64,000 nucleotides of DNA from Aeribacillus composti (GTDB lineage Bacteria > Bacillota > Bacilli > Bacillales > Aeribacillaceae), in assembly GCF_007827555.1 (NCBI RefSeq), contig NZ_VISS01000002.1, positions 147,620-211,619 of the forward strand, in the 5' to 3' direction. Below, piece after piece: positions 29,138 through 39,413 of this stretch (positions are counted from its first letter, which is position 1; every line of letters starts with the position of its first letter). A program made the translations under genes and the position numbers. The notes under the pieces were generated by a model that had not been told where the DNA came from, did not search any database, and saw only the letters and a list, made by a program, of their open reading frames with translations.

Positions 29138-29233
29138 TTAAAGCCACATAGTGATGCCTGTTAAAATTGAGGTGATCAGCAATGAACCTAACATAATATA
29201 AACAACCCACTTTTGCATTTTTTTGCTTGTCAT
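29138..29233 (-). CDS. prli42: Prli42-like small stressosome-associated membrane protein
   Basis: A 31-codon minus-strand gene. The product begins MTSKKMQKWVVYIMLGSLL and continues to a single hydrophobic span that ends ITMWL. The short basic N terminus, one span and absent C-terminal tail match Prli42, the conserved Firmicutes microprotein that tethers the stressosome to the membrane in Listeria. ATG 29233 lies seven bases after GGAGGG; another ATG at 29236 directly precedes it. No terminator-like hairpin is clear downstream. Identification is from memory of the family, so moderate confidence. Confidence 0.72.
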   Translation of the reverse strand: MTSKKMQKWVVYIMLGSLLITSILTGITMWL

Positions 29234-29383
29234 CATGATTCCCTCCACATACATGATTTATAAAACATTGTACAACGATTTTTTAGAGGGGACAACCTTC
29301 ATCGACAGCTTCTTTTTGATTTCACAAGCGGAATCAAAATCGGTTACACTAAACATGAATACATAATTAGGAGGAAAGACAAA

Positions 29384-30505
29384 ATGGTTCAGGAAAACCG
29401 GCTAGTGAATGAATTTTTAGAACTCGTGAAAATTGATTCAGAAACAAAATTTGAACGGGAAATAGCAAATGTATTAAAGCAAAAATTTACCGAGCTTGGA
29501 CTACAAGTAATAGAAGACGAATCAATTGAAAAAACAGGACATGGAGCAGGAAATTTAATTTGTACGCTAGAGGCGACGAAAGAAGGCGTTGATACGATTT
29601 ATTTTACCTCTCATATGGATACGGTCGTACCTGGAAAAGGGGTAAAACCTTCTATACAAAACGGATATATTGTGACGGACGGAACAACGATTTTAGGCGC
29701 TGATGATAAAGCGGGCCTTGCCGCAATGCTGGAAGCGGTGCGTGTATTAAAAGAAAATAACATTCCTCACGGGAAAATCGAGTTTGTCATTACGGTTGGA
29801 GAAGAATCAGGTTTAATTGGGGCAAAAGCGCTCGATTCAAAACTGATTACCGCGCAATACGGGTATGCATTGGACAGTGACGGAAAAGTTGGAGACATTA
29901 TTGTTTCGGCGCCGACACATGCAAAAATTAAAGCGACGATTCACGGAAAAACCGCTCATGCCGGGGTTGCGCCAGAAAAAGGAATTTCCGCTATTACGGT
30001 TGCAGCAAAAGCAGTTGCCAATATGCCTTTAGGCCGAATCGATGAAGAAACAACGGCAAATATCGGCCGTTTTGAAGGGGGAACGCAAACAAATATCGTA
30101 TGCGACCGCGTTGATATTTTAGCTGAAGCGCGTTCACTTGTACCTGAAAAATTGGAGCAGCAAGTACAAAAAATGAAGGAAGCTTTTGAAACAGCTGCTG
30201 CCGAAATGGGAGCAAAAGCAGAAGTGGATATTAACGTAATGTATCCCGGATTTACGTTTACCGATGAAGATAAGGTCGTTCAAATTGCTAAAAAAGCTAT
30301 CAAAACAATCGGCAGAGAGAGCAGATTGTTAAAAAGCGGGGGCGGAAGCGATGCGAATATTATCGCTGGCTTCGGTATTCCGACTGTTAATCTTGCTGTT
30401 GGTTATGAGGAAATTCATACAACAAATGAAAAAATGCCGATTGAGGAGCTTGTCAAAACAGCAGAATTAGTTGTCGCCATTATAAAAGAGGTAGCAAACC
30501 AATAG
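29384..30505 (+). CDS. yqjE: M20-family peptidase (PepT-like, YqjE)
   Basis: A zinc aminopeptidase/tripeptidase-like enzyme of 373 residues. Metal-site motifs are TSHMDTV (His, Asp), GADDKAG (bridging Asp), EESGLIGAK (catalytic and ligand Glu), LDSDG, and a C-terminal His in EEIHTTNEKM. The lid domain lies at about 180-295. Start follows TTAGGAGGAAAGACAAA. Homologues are annotated peptidase T; true substrate unknown. Confidence 0.9.
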   Translation: MVQENRLVNEFLELVKIDSETKFEREIANVLKQKFTELGLQVIEDESIEKTGHGAGNLICTLEATKEGVDTIYFTSHMDTVVPGKGVKPSIQNGYIVTDGTTILGADDKAGLAAMLEAVRVLKENNIPHGKIEFVITVGEESGLIGAKALDSKLITAQYGYALDSDGKVGDIIVSAPTHAKIKATIHGKTAHAGVAPEKGISAITVAAKAVANMPLGRIDEETTANIGRFEGGTQTNIVCDRVDILAEARSLVPEKLEQQVQKMKEAFETAAAEMGAKAEVDINVMYPGFTFTDEDKVVQIAKKAIKTIGRESRLLKSGGGSDANIIAGFGIPTVNLAVGYEEIHTTNEKMPIEELVKTAELVVAIIKEVANQ

Positions 30506-30519
30506 AGCTTTGAAAATTT

Positions 30520-30655
30520 GAAGCCGGAAGCTCGTCACTCAGCAAACGATCCGATGTGCCAGGCCTTAGGCTTCATAATAAGAATTGACAGCTCCAAAAC
30601 ATCTGCAAGACCTCTGATAGTTTTTACAACCTCCGGCTTCTATAATATTGACAGC
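30520..30655. repeat. Imperfect direct repeats within a structured gap
   Basis: GGCTTCATAATAAGAATTGA (with CAGC following) at 30569-30592 and GGCTTCTATAATATTGACAGC-type sequence at 30635-30655 are near-identical direct copies 43 bases apart. GAAGCCGGA at 30520-30528 is the exact complement of TCCGGCTTC at 30632-30640. The segment lies between converging yqjE and gltC. A 34-codon minus-strand frame (EVVKTIRGLADVLE...) also reads protein-like but has no start. Nature unknown. Confidence 0.4.
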
Positions 30656-30660
30656 CGTTC

Positions 30661-30697
30661 CGCTCTTCCAGCGTCGTGTTGGAAGAGCATCTTTTTT
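30661..30697. terminator. Bidirectional terminator between yqjE and gltC
   Basis: GCTCTTCCA and TTGGAAGAGC flank an eight-base loop, with TCTTTTTT on the plus side and an A-rich flank that gives U's for the minus strand. Confidence 0.8.
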
Positions 30698-31598
30698 ATT
30701 GATATTTTTCTAGTACTGAGAAAAACTCTTTAGCAAATTGATAAAACACTTTAACGGACGGGGCCAGCTCGTAATTTTTCGATATAATAATGCCGACATT
30801 TCTGCTTACACGAGGCATTTCAATCGGAATTTTTACCGTAAAACGAGGCATTGTTTCATAAAAAGTGCTTTCAGGCAGCAATGTTACGCCAATTTCTGCC
30901 GATACGAGCCCTTTGATGGCATCTAAATCTTCCCCTTCCGATGAAATAATTGGGGAAAATCCAGCCTGTTGACACGCTTCATGCACGATTTTATGCAGAA
31001 TATAACCTTCTGGAAACGTCACAAACGGTTCATTACGCAATTCAGTCAGCACTAAGCTTTTTTTGTGCGCAAGCGGATGATTGTGCGGCAAAAGGGCTGC
31101 AAAGGATTCCGTAAATAAAATATCCCCTTTCACATCGTTGTCATCCGTCGGAATAGGACCGAGAAAAGCTAAATCGATTTCTCTTTTTTTGACGGCTTCA
31201 ATTAAATATTTATAAGAACCTTGTCGCAAATGAAAGGAAACGTTCGGGTGTTTTGCTTTAAAAGCGGAAATAACAGTCGGCATTGTATGGCTTGCCAAGC
31301 TGGTCGGAAAGCCGATTTTAACTGTTCCTCTTTCCGGATCCAAAAATTCTTCAATTTGCTGTTTGGCGTGTTCGATCGCTTTTAAAGCCGTCTCGACATG
31401 GGGCAAAAAATGACGTCCAATTGGAGTAAGCTTAACATTCCTTCCTTCCCTTTCAAAAAGCTCCACTCCGAGCTCCGCCTCTAAATTTGCTATTTGCCTG
31501 CTGATAGCCGACTGTGCGACATGAAGGGCTTCAGCAGCTTCTGAAACATGCTCCCGCTTCGCAACCTCCCAAAAATATATAAGCTGTCTCAGTTCCAT
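30696..31598 (-). CDS. gltC: LysR-type regulator of glutamate synthase, GltC
   Basis: GltC activates gltAB according to the 2-oxoglutarate/glutamate state and represses itself. The 300 residues contain the N-terminal winged helix (HVSEAAEALHVAQSAISRQI) and the substrate-binding-like domain. Residues such as GFPTSLAS and GEDLDAIKGLVSAEIGVTLLPEST correspond closely to B. subtilis GltC. ATG 31598 is chosen over a TTG at 31613 because it gives the family N terminus MELRQL and lies behind GGGGGTGAGTCAA. Divergent from gltA, the classic arrangement. Confidence 0.94.
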   Translation of the reverse strand: MELRQLIYFWEVAKREHVSEAAEALHVAQSAISRQIANLEAELGVELFEREGRNVKLTPIGRHFLPHVETALKAIEHAKQQIEEFLDPERGTVKIGFPTSLASHTMPTVISAFKAKHPNVSFHLRQGSYKYLIEAVKKREIDLAFLGPIPTDDNDVKGDILFTESFAALLPHNHPLAHKKSLVLTELRNEPFVTFPEGYILHKIVHEACQQAGFSPIISSEGEDLDAIKGLVSAEIGVTLLPESTFYETMPRFTVKIPIEMPRVSRNVGIIISKNYELAPSVKVFYQFAKEFFSVLEKYQ

Positions 31599-31726
31599 TT
31601 GACTCACCCCCAAGCAATTTATATCAAAATGAGATTATTATTATCTAAATTATATATTGTTAATATTATTTTTGAAAACTACAATTATACATACAGACTT
31701 ATCGGCATGAGAATGGGGGAGAAGAG
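31599..31726. promoter_or_regulatory. gltC-gltA divergent control region
   Basis: A 128-base, very AT-rich intergenic region. TATCAAAATGAGATTATT at 31622-31639 contains a partial dyad of the T-N11-A LysR type and is a candidate GltC site. Promoters cannot be assigned securely. Confidence 0.4.
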
Positions 31727-34700
31727 ATGAAACAGATAGGATTACCAAAGGCACAAGGTCTCTATCGTCCTGAATTTGAACATGATGCATGTGGGATCGG
31801 TTTATATGCTCATCTGAAGGGGAAACCTTCTCATGATATTGTCAAAAAAGGCCTTCACATGCTTTGTCAATTGGAGCACCGCGGCGGACAAGGAAGCGAT
31901 CCGAAAACTGGAGACGGTGCAGGCATTATGGTTCAAATTCCGCACAATTATTTTAAAGTTGCTTGCGGACGAATGAACCTTCCAGAAAAAGGACGATATG
32001 GAGTCGGAATGGTCTTTTTGCCGAGTCGTGAACATGATCGGATACATTATGAAACAGAAATCAATAAAATCATTGAAAAAGAAGGACAAATATTATTAGG
32101 TTGGAGAACTGTGCCGGTAAATTCTGAAAAGATCGGTTGGCTTGCAAAAGAGAGCAAACCTTTCATCAGACAAGTATTTATTGGGGCGAGCGATGATATT
32201 CAAGACGAGCTTACTTTTGAGAGAAAGCTGTATGTTATTCGGAAACAAGCAGAACGTCTTGTTCAAAATAATGAATTTTATTTTGCAAGTTTATCAAGCC
32301 GGACAATTGTTTATAAAGGTCTCTTGACGCCTGAACAATTAGATGAATTTTATGTAGACTTGCAGGACGAGAGATTTCAATCAGCTTTTGCTCTAGTCCA
32401 CTCCCGATTCAGCACCAATACGTTCCCAAGCTGGGAAAGAGCGCATCCAAACAGATATTTAATCCATAATGGCGAGATCAACACATTGCGCGGCAATGTG
32501 AATTGGATGGCTGCAAGGGAAAAGCTGTTTGTTTCAGACGTTTTCGGGGATGATTTGACAAAAATCACACCTATTTTAGATATGAACGGAAGCGATTCAT
32601 CCATTTTAGACAACGCTTTTGAATTTTTTGTGCTGGCAGGGAAAAAGCTGGCGCACGCGGCGATGATGCTTATTCCTGAACCGTGGTTTTGGGATGATGA
32701 AATGGATGATGATAAGAAAGCATTTTATGAGTTTCACAGCTGTTTTATGGAGCCGTGGGACGGTCCAACGGCCATCTCGTTTACAGACGGAAAGCAGATC
32801 GGAGCTATTTTGGACCGCAATGGACTTAGACCAGCCCGCTACTATGTGACGAAAGATGATTACATTATTTTCTCATCAGAAGTCGGTGTGATTGATGTTG
32901 AACCGGAAAATGTGCTTTATAAAGACCGGCTGAGTCCAGGAAAAATGCTGTTGATTGACTTGGAAGAAGGAAGAATCATTTCTGATCAGGAAATCAAAGA
33001 AGAAATCGCCAAAGAAAAACCATATCGCCAGTGGATCAATGATCAGATGATTTCTATTTTCGACATCAATGTCCCTGAAGATGTTGAAAAGGTTGACGAT
33101 CTAACCAAACTCCAAAAAGCGTTTGGTTATACGTATGAAGATGTTGAAAAAACAATTGCAGCAATGGTGATCGATGGAAAAGATCCGATCGGCGCAATGG
33201 GAAATGATACTCCTCTTGCAGTGCTGTCAGATCGCCCGCAAAGCTTGTTTAATTATTTTAAACAATTGTTTGCCCAAGTAACGAATCCTCCGATTGATGC
33301 GATTCGTGAATCGATCGTCACTTCTACGATGACACTGTTAGGAAAAGAAGGAAATATTCTCGATCCTGATCCATCAGCAGCACGACGCATTCGCTTAGAA
33401 TCTCCAATTCTTTCGAATGAAGAACTCGCTGCTTTGAAAAATAATCCGTATCCTGAATTTAAATGCGTCACTTTGCCAGCTTTGTTTAAAGATGATTTGA
33501 AAAATGCATTAGATCAGCTCTTTCAAGCTGCTGATGAAGCGGTGGAAAACGGCGCTACACTTCTAGTTTTATCAGATCGCGGAGTAAATGAAGAATATGC
33601 AGCAATTCCAGCACTGCTTGCCGGAAGCGCTCTGCATCAATATATGGTGAAAAAAGGAACCCGCACGAAAGCAAGCATTATTGTTGAATGCGGAGAAGCG
33701 AGAGAAGTGCACCATTTTGCGGCTCTAATAGGATATGGTGTAGATGCGGTCAATCCTTATTTAGCTTTAGAAACAGTGCGAAATGCTGTTCGAAAGGGAA
33801 CGATTCCATATTCATATAAAGAAGCAGTAAAAAGATTTAAAAAAGCGGTGACAGACGGGGTCGTCAAAGTCATGTCAAAAATGGGAATTTCTACGATTCA
33901 AAGCTACCGCGGAGCCCAAATTTTTGAAGCGGTCGGCATTGGAGAAGAAGTTATCGAGGAATACTTCACTGGAACAGCCTCGCAAATTGGAGGAATCGGA
34001 TTAAAAGAAATTGAAAAAGAAGCGAAAATGCGTCATGCTCAAGGATTTAAAACAACTTATCGAGATGAAACGCTCGATCCAGGCAGCGAATTTCAATGGA
34101 GAAGAAACGGAGAACACCATGCATTCAATCCGAAAACGATCCATACGCTGCAATGGGCATGCCGGAAAAACGATTATAAGTTATTTAAAGAATACTCGAA
34201 GATGGCCAATGAAGAGCAAGTGACGTTTTTGCGCAACTTGTTTGAATTCAATGAATCTAGAAAACCGATTCCTATTGAAGAAGTTGAGCCGGTGGAATCG
34301 ATCGTACGCCGCTTTAAAACAGGAGCAATGTCCTTCGGTTCCTTAAGCAAGGAAGCGCATGAAGCATTGGCGGTTGCGATGAACCGCATCGGTGGAAAAA
34401 GCAACAGCGGTGAAGGTGGAGAAGATCCGAACCGCTATGTTCCAGATGAAAATGGAGATTTGAAGCGAAGTGCCATAAAACAAGTAGCTTCCGGCCGCTT
34501 CGGCGTGAAAATCCATTATTTAGTCAATGCTGACGAGCTGCAAATTAAAATGGCTCAAGGAGCAAAGCCAGGTGAGGGCGGACAGCTGCCAAGCAAAAAG
34601 GTGTATCCTTGGATCGGAAAAGTTCGCGGCTCTACACCGGGTGTGGAATTGATTTCACCGCCTCCGCACCATGACATTTATTCAATTGAAGACTTGGCGC

Positions 34701-36286
34701 AGCTTATTCATGATTTGAAAAACGCGAATAGAGATGCCCGAATCAGCGTCAAGCTTGTTTCAAAAGCTGGAGTAGGAACGATTGCTGCTGGAGTTGCGAA
34801 AGGTGCAGCGGACGTTATTACAATCAGCGGCTATGACGGCGGTACCGGGGCATCTCCAAAGACGAGCATTAAGCATGCCGGACTTCCGTGGGAGCTCGGC
34901 CTTAGTGAAACACATCAAACGCTTATGCTCAACGGATTGCGTGACCGAGTCGTTCTTGAAACAGACGGCAAGCTGATGACAGGCCGTGATGTTGTGATGG
35001 CGGCATTGTTCGGGGCAGAAGAATTTGGTTTTGCAACCGCTCCTCTAGTCGTTCTAGGATGTGTCATGATGCGTGTATGTCATCTTGATACATGTCCAGT
35101 CGGAGTGGCAACGCAAAATCCTGAACTTCGTGAAAAATTTATGGGCAAGCCAGAGCATGTTGTTAATTTCATGTATTTCATCGCGCAGGAAGTTCGCGAA
35201 ATCATGGCAAGCCTCGGATTCCGAACTATTGATGAAATGGTTGGAAGAGTAGATGTATTGAAGGTTAGCGACCGTGCAAAAAAACATTGGAAAGCAAAGC
35301 ATCTTGACCTATCCCGCTTGCTTTATCAAGTGGAGGGTCCGCGAACATTTGCACGTCCGCAAAACCATAAAATCGACCAGTCATTAGACGTGAACGAAGT
35401 ATTGCCGAAAGTTGAAGAGGCAATTAAACGGAAAGAAAAAGTTGAACTCCATTTGAACATTAAAAATGTGAACCGCGTCGTTGGAACCATTACAGGCAGC
35501 GAAATTGCAAAACAATATGGCGAAGAGGGGCTGCCGGAAGATACGATCAATCTTCATTTCTACGGCTCAGCAGGTCAAAGCTTTGCAGCGTTTGTACCGA
35601 AAGGAATGACGATGACGCTTACTGGCGACGCCAATGATTACATTGGAAAAGGCTTATCCGGCGGAAAAGTAATTGTCCGTCACCCGAAAGAAGCATCTTT
35701 TGCATCAAGTGACAATGTCATTATTGGAAATGTGGCGTTCTACGGTGCAACGAGCGGTGAAGCATATATTCAAGGGCGAGCCGGCGAAAGATTTTGTGTA
35801 AGAAACAGCGGTGTGAATGCTGTTGTTGAAGGTGTCGGCGATCACGGTTGTGAATATATGACCGGAGGACGTGTTGTCATTCTCGGATCTGTCGGCAAAA
35901 ACTTTGCAGCTGGTATGTCCGGAGGCATTGCTTACGTATTGGCGGATGATCAGGAGAAATTCAAACGAACAGCCAATAAGGAATTAGTGTTATTTGAATC
36001 TCTTGAAGATGAAGAAGAAATCCGCACTGTATATGACATGATTTCGAAGCATTTCCAATATACAGAAAGTCCAAAGGCCCGGCATATATTAGATCATTGG
36101 GAAGAGTATGTCGGAAGATTTATTAAAGTGATACCTAGAAACTACAAACTAATGATCAGCACGATTGAAAAAATGGAAAATTCAGGTCTTACGAAAGAAG
36201 AAGCTGTACTTGCAGCATTTGAAGCGGTTGCGAATGAGAAAACAACCGCCGGTGAACCATTCGCTTTACAGGCTGTTGCAAATTAA
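31727..36286 (+). CDS. gltA: Glutamate synthase (NADPH) large subunit
   Basis: Uses glutamine-derived ammonia, 2-oxoglutarate and reducing power to make glutamate. The 1519 residues comprise a short propeptide, the Ntn-type glutaminase domain with nucleophile Cys22 in EHDACGIG, a central domain, the FMN-binding synthase domain with [10 protein letters not shown] and [15 protein letters not shown], an Fe-S cysteine cluster ([19 protein letters not shown] region) and the C-terminal beta-helix ([14 protein letters not shown] stretch). Start follows GGGGGAGAAGAG. gltB follows after 45 bases. Confidence 0.97.
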   Translation: MKQIGLPKAQGLYRPEFEHDACGIGLYAHLKGKPSHDIVKKGLHMLCQLEHRGGQGSDPKTGDGAGIMVQIPHNYFKVACGRMNLPEKGRYGVGMVFLPSREHDRIHYETEINKIIEKEGQILLGWRTVPVNSEKIGWLAKESKPFIRQVFIGASDDIQDELTFERKLYVIRKQAERLVQNNEFYFASLSSRTIVYKGLLTPEQLDEFYVDLQDERFQSAFALVHSRFSTNTFPSWERAHPNRYLIHNGEINTLRGNVNWMAAREKLFVSDVFGDDLTKITPILDMNGSDSSILDNAFEFFVLAGKKLAHAAMMLIPEPWFWDDEMDDDKKAFYEFHSCFMEPWDGPTAISFTDGKQIGAILDRNGLRPARYYVTKDDYIIFSSEVGVIDVEPENVLYKDRLSPGKMLLIDLEEGRIISDQEIKEEIAKEKPYRQWINDQMISIFDINVPEDVEKVDDLTKLQKAFGYTYEDVEKTIAAMVIDGKDPIGAMGNDTPLAVLSDRPQSLFNYFKQLFAQVTNPPIDAIRESIVTSTMTLLGKEGNILDPDPSAARRIRLESPILSNEELAALKNNPYPEFKCVTLPALFKDDLKNALDQLFQAADEAVENGATLLVLSDRGVNEEYAAIPALLAGSALHQYMVKKGTRTKASIIVECGEAREVHHFAALIGYGVDAVNPYLALETVRNAVRKGTIPYSYKEAVKRFKKAVTDGVVKVMSKMGISTIQSYRGAQIFEAVGIGEEVIEEYFTGTASQIGGIGLKEIEKEAKMRHAQGFKTTYRDETLDPGSEFQWRRNGEHHAFNPKTIHTLQWACRKNDYKLFKEYSKMANEEQVTFLRNLFEFNESRKPIPIEEVEPVESIVRRFKTGAMSFGSLSKEAHEALAVAMNRIGGKSNSGEGGEDPNRYVPDENGDLKRSAIKQVASGRFGVKIHYLVNADELQIKMAQGAKPGEGGQLPSKKVYPWIGKVRGSTPGVELISPPPHHDIYSIEDLAQLIHDLKNANRDARISVKLVSKAGVGTIAAGVAKGAADVITISGYDGGTGASPKTSIKHAGLPWELGLSETHQTLMLNGLRDRVVLETDGKLMTGRDVVMAALFGAEEFGFATAPLVVLGCVMMRVCHLDTCPVGVATQNPELREKFMGKPEHVVNFMYFIAQEVREIMASLGFRTIDEMVGRVDVLKVSDRAKKHWKAKHLDLSRLLYQVEGPRTFARPQNHKIDQSLDVNEVLPKVEEAIKRKEKVELHLNIKNVNRVVGTITGSEIAKQYGEEGLPEDTINLHFYGSAGQSFAAFVPKGMTMTLTGDANDYIGKGLSGGKVIVRHPKEASFASSDNVIIGNVAFYGATSGEAYIQGRAGERFCVRNSGVNAVVEGVGDHGCEYMTGGRVVILGSVGKNFAAGMSGGIAYVLADDQEKFKRTANKELVLFESLEDEEEIRTVYDMISKHFQYTESPKARHILDHWEEYVGRFIKVIPRNYKLMISTIEKMENSGLTKEEAVLAAFEAVANEKTTAGEPFALQAVAN

Positions 36287-36331
36287 CCTCATTGCACACC
36301 TAGTGAATGGATGAAAAGGAGGGGGAGACTC

Positions 36332-37813
36332 GTGGGAAAAGCAACAGGTTTTATGGAGTATGTACGAGAAGAAGAGAAAAAACGTGATCCGCTTTCCCGC
36401 CTTGATGATTGGAAGGAATATTCATTCCCGTTTTCAAATGAAACACTTGCCAGACAAGGTGCCCGCTGCATGGACTGCGGGACTCCTTTCTGTCATATGG
36501 GAATGGAGATTAACGGCTTAACATCAGGTTGTCCGATTCATAATTTAATCCCTGAATGGAATGATCTTGTTTATAGAGGTAAATGGAAGGAAGCGCTGGA
36601 CCGTCTTTTAAAAACAAATAATTTTCCTGAATTTACCGGAAGGGTTTGCCCTGCACCGTGTGAAGGATCTTGTACGGTTGCGATTTCAGATCCTGCTGTT
36701 GCCATTAAAGGCATCGAGCGCGCAATAATCGATAAGGGCTTTGACGAAGGATGGGTTCAGCCGAGAATTCCTGAAAAGCGCACAGGTAAAAAAGTCGCTA
36801 TTGTTGGGTCAGGTCCTGCCGGTCTGGCATGTGCGGATCAATTGAACCAAGCGGGACATTCCGTTACGGTTTATGAGCGGGCTGATCGAATCGGCGGGTT
36901 ATTAATGTACGGTATTCCGAATATGAAGCTTGAGAAGGAAATTGTTGAAAGAAGAGTGCGTCTTTTAGAAGAAGAAGGAATTACGTTTATAACTAATACG
37001 GAAGTAGGCAAAGACATCACCGCTGATGAGCTTCGCTCCCAATATGATGCTGTTGTTTTATGCACAGGAGCGCAAAAGCAGCGTGATCTTGTGATTGAAG
37101 GAAGAGAATTAAACGGCGTGCACTTTGCGATGGATTATTTAACAGAAACGACGAAAAGCCTGCTCAATTCTAATTTTGCAGACAAAAAGTTTATTGATGC
37201 AAAAGATAAGCATGTCATCGTCATTGGCGGCGGTGATACAGGTGCTGACTGTGTAGCGACAGCATTGCGGCAAAAGTGTAAAAGCGTTGTGCAATTTGGT
37301 AAACATCCAGCCTTGCCGAAGGAGCGGGCGGAAGGCAATCCATGGCCTCAAGCTCCGCTGGTCTTTACGTTAGATTATGCATATGAGGAAGCCAAAAGCA
37401 AATTCGGACAGGATCCTCGTCAATTTTGCATCCAAACAAAGAAAATTGTCGGCGATGAAAATGGCAATGTAAAAGAATTGCATACGATTCAAATGGAAAA
37501 ATCATTTGATGAAAACGGCAATGCGGTGTTTAAAGAAATACCCGGCACAGAAAAAGTATGGCCGTGCGATTTAGTCTTTATCGCAATCGGCTTTGAAGGG
37601 CCGGAACAGCCTGTTCTGAAGCAATTTGGCGTTGAAACGGTAAACAGGAAAGTGAACGCTCCGTACGGCAAATTTACAACAAATGTAGAAGGCGTATTTG
37701 CCGCAGGTGACGCAAGAAGAGGACAGAGCTTGATTGTCTGGGCGATTCATGAGGGAAGAGGTGCCGCAAGGGAAGTGGATCGCTTCTTAATGGGAGCGAC
37801 GAATTTACCTTAA
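36332..37813 (+). CDS. gltB: Glutamate synthase small subunit
   Basis: FAD/NADPH-binding subunit passing electrons to GltA. N-terminal Fe-S-binding cysteines are in CMDCGTPFC and CPAPCEGSC, followed by VAIVGSGPAGLACADQL (FAD) and VIVIGGGDTGADC (NADPH), and the C-terminal GDARRGQSLIVWA. Frame is open from 36311, but GTG 36332 behind AAAAGGAGGGGGAGACTC gives the family start MGKATGFMEY and 493 residues. Confidence 0.96.
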   Translation: MGKATGFMEYVREEEKKRDPLSRLDDWKEYSFPFSNETLARQGARCMDCGTPFCHMGMEINGLTSGCPIHNLIPEWNDLVYRGKWKEALDRLLKTNNFPEFTGRVCPAPCEGSCTVAISDPAVAIKGIERAIIDKGFDEGWVQPRIPEKRTGKKVAIVGSGPAGLACADQLNQAGHSVTVYERADRIGGLLMYGIPNMKLEKEIVERRVRLLEEEGITFITNTEVGKDITADELRSQYDAVVLCTGAQKQRDLVIEGRELNGVHFAMDYLTETTKSLLNSNFADKKFIDAKDKHVIVIGGGDTGADCVATALRQKCKSVVQFGKHPALPKERAEGNPWPQAPLVFTLDYAYEEAKSKFGQDPRQFCIQTKKIVGDENGNVKELHTIQMEKSFDENGNAVFKEIPGTEKVWPCDLVFIAIGFEGPEQPVLKQFGVETVNRKVNAPYGKFTTNVEGVFAAGDARRGQSLIVWAIHEGRGAAREVDRFLMGATNLP

Positions 37814-37833
37814 AATTATATTTTGAAATCCCG

Positions 37834-37956
37834 GGGCTGTCTAGAAAGTCCAATCGCCATTGAAAATAAAAAATCATAAACACCGATATATCAACGTTTC
37901 TAAAACATTAATGGGGGTGTCAATAAGCCGTAAAAACGACTTATTAGACACCCCCT
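37834..37956 (+). repeat. Dispersed repeat, copy 1 (after gltB)
   Basis: This 120-base segment begins GGGCTGTCTAGAAAGTC and ends in a long hairpin (GGGGGTGTCAATAAGCCG ... CGACTTATTAGACACCCCC). The same succession of blocks, roughly 75-80 percent matching by eye, is found inverted at 54083-54190. The GGCTGTCTnnAAAGTC end resembles the tip of insertion-sequence remnants. The hairpin may also terminate gltAB transcription. Confidence 0.6.
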
Positions 37957-38088
37957 TTCCTTTATTTTTAAAGCATTTGCATAGCAGGCAGCAAGAAATG
38001 CCAGCTTCATTCAGCTCTGTCCGCCCATTCAAAAGAACAAGGGAGCCTCTTTTATTTATGTATGGTACAATGATATTGGGTGATGTGT

Positions 38089-39303
38089 ATGAGCCGCGTT
38101 ATTTTGCATATTGATATGAATAGTTTTTACGCATCTGTTGAGGCTGCCTTTGATCCGTCGTTAAAAGGGCTGCCGCTTGCGATAGCCGGCAACCCGGAGG
38201 AGAGGAAAGGAATTGTTGTGACTTGCAGCTATGAAGCTAGAGCGTTTGGGGTAAAGACGACCATGCCAGTATGGGAGGCAAAGAAGCTTTGCCCGAATTT
38301 AATTGTCAAAAAGCCCCGTTTTGATCGTTATCGAAAAGCATCGAAAGCAATGTTTGCGATTTTATGTTCATACACACCGATTGTAGAGCCGGTTTCTATA
38401 GACGAAGGATATATGGATGTCACAGACGTCGCAAGACATCCGCTCGATCTGGCAAAGGAAATTCAACAGCGGCTTCTTGATGAGTTGGAGCTGCCGTCCA
38501 GCATCGGAATTGCCCCGAATAAATTTTTGGCTAAAACAGCTTCTGATATGAAAAAGCCTTTAGGCATAACGGTTTTAAGGAAGAGGGATATTAAAGAGAA
38601 ATTGTGGCCTCTTGATGTAGAAGAGATGCATGGCGTAGGGGCGAAAACAGCTGAAAAATTAAAGAAGATCGGAATTCGGACAATCGGTGACCTTGCAAGA
38701 GGAAACGACGTTCAACTAGAAAAAATAATTGGTATTAATGGATTAAGGTTAAAAGAAAAAGCAAACGGCATTGACCATCGCCCGGTTGATCCATCGTCCG
38801 TTTATGATTTTAAAAGCGTCGGAAATCAGATGACGCTGCCCGAAGATGAAACAAATGAAGAAGAGTTAAAGAATGCCCTAAAAAGTTTGGCGAAATCGGT
38901 AAGTCTCCGATTGAAGAAAAAAGAGGCGGTAGCGACAAAAGTTGCAGTGATGCTTCGCTATAAAGACCGGACGACTGTAACAAAAAGTATGAAATTAGAA
39001 AACCCAACCGATGATGAAAGAACAATTTTCCAGCATGCTTTGATTGTTTTTCAAAAGCTGTGGAAAAACGAGCCTGTGCGCCTGCTCGGAATAACAGGGC
39101 AGGATGTGATGCACAAAAAAAATGCTTTTAAACAGCTTGATCTATTTACTTTTGAAGAAGAAGCGAAAAATGAACCGCTCCATCAGGCGATAGAAAAATT
39201 GTCTGAAAAATATGGAGAAGGAATTATCAAAAAAGGACTGAGCATGCATAAAGAGATTGATTCTTTCGGCTCGAGCTTCGGGAAAGATTTTTTCTTTAAA
39301 TAA
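38089..39303 (+). CDS. polY1: DNA polymerase IV (Y family), PolY1
   Basis: Error-prone translesion polymerase. Catalytic acidic residues appear in HIDMNSFYASVE (Asp9) and PVSIDEGYMDV; an HhH-containing thumb (MHGVGAKTAEKLKKIGI) and little-finger domain follow, and the clamp-binding motif QLDLF is at about residue 349. Start options are GTG 38080, ATG 38083 and ATG 38089; the last is preferred since GGGTGATG lies just ahead, giving 404 residues. In B. subtilis yqjH also precedes gndA. The C-terminal extension beyond the clamp motif is about 50 residues. Confidence 0.93.
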   Translation: MSRVILHIDMNSFYASVEAAFDPSLKGLPLAIAGNPEERKGIVVTCSYEARAFGVKTTMPVWEAKKLCPNLIVKKPRFDRYRKASKAMFAILCSYTPIVEPVSIDEGYMDVTDVARHPLDLAKEIQQRLLDELELPSSIGIAPNKFLAKTASDMKKPLGITVLRKRDIKEKLWPLDVEEMHGVGAKTAEKLKKIGIRTIGDLARGNDVQLEKIIGINGLRLKEKANGIDHRPVDPSSVYDFKSVGNQMTLPEDETNEEELKNALKSLAKSVSLRLKKKEAVATKVAVMLRYKDRTTVTKSMKLENPTDDERTIFQHALIVFQKLWKNEPVRLLGITGQDVMHKKNAFKQLDLFTFEEEAKNEPLHQAIEKLSEKYGEGIIKKGLSMHKEIDSFGSSFGKDFFFK

Positions 39304-39413
39304 GTTTTTTAAACCTGTACTTTGTATATGGCTTTGACTTGAAAACAATCTATTAATTATGGTATTTTCAGTTCTGTAGAATAGTTATTCGAAATAGAAA
39401 GGGACGTATTCAT

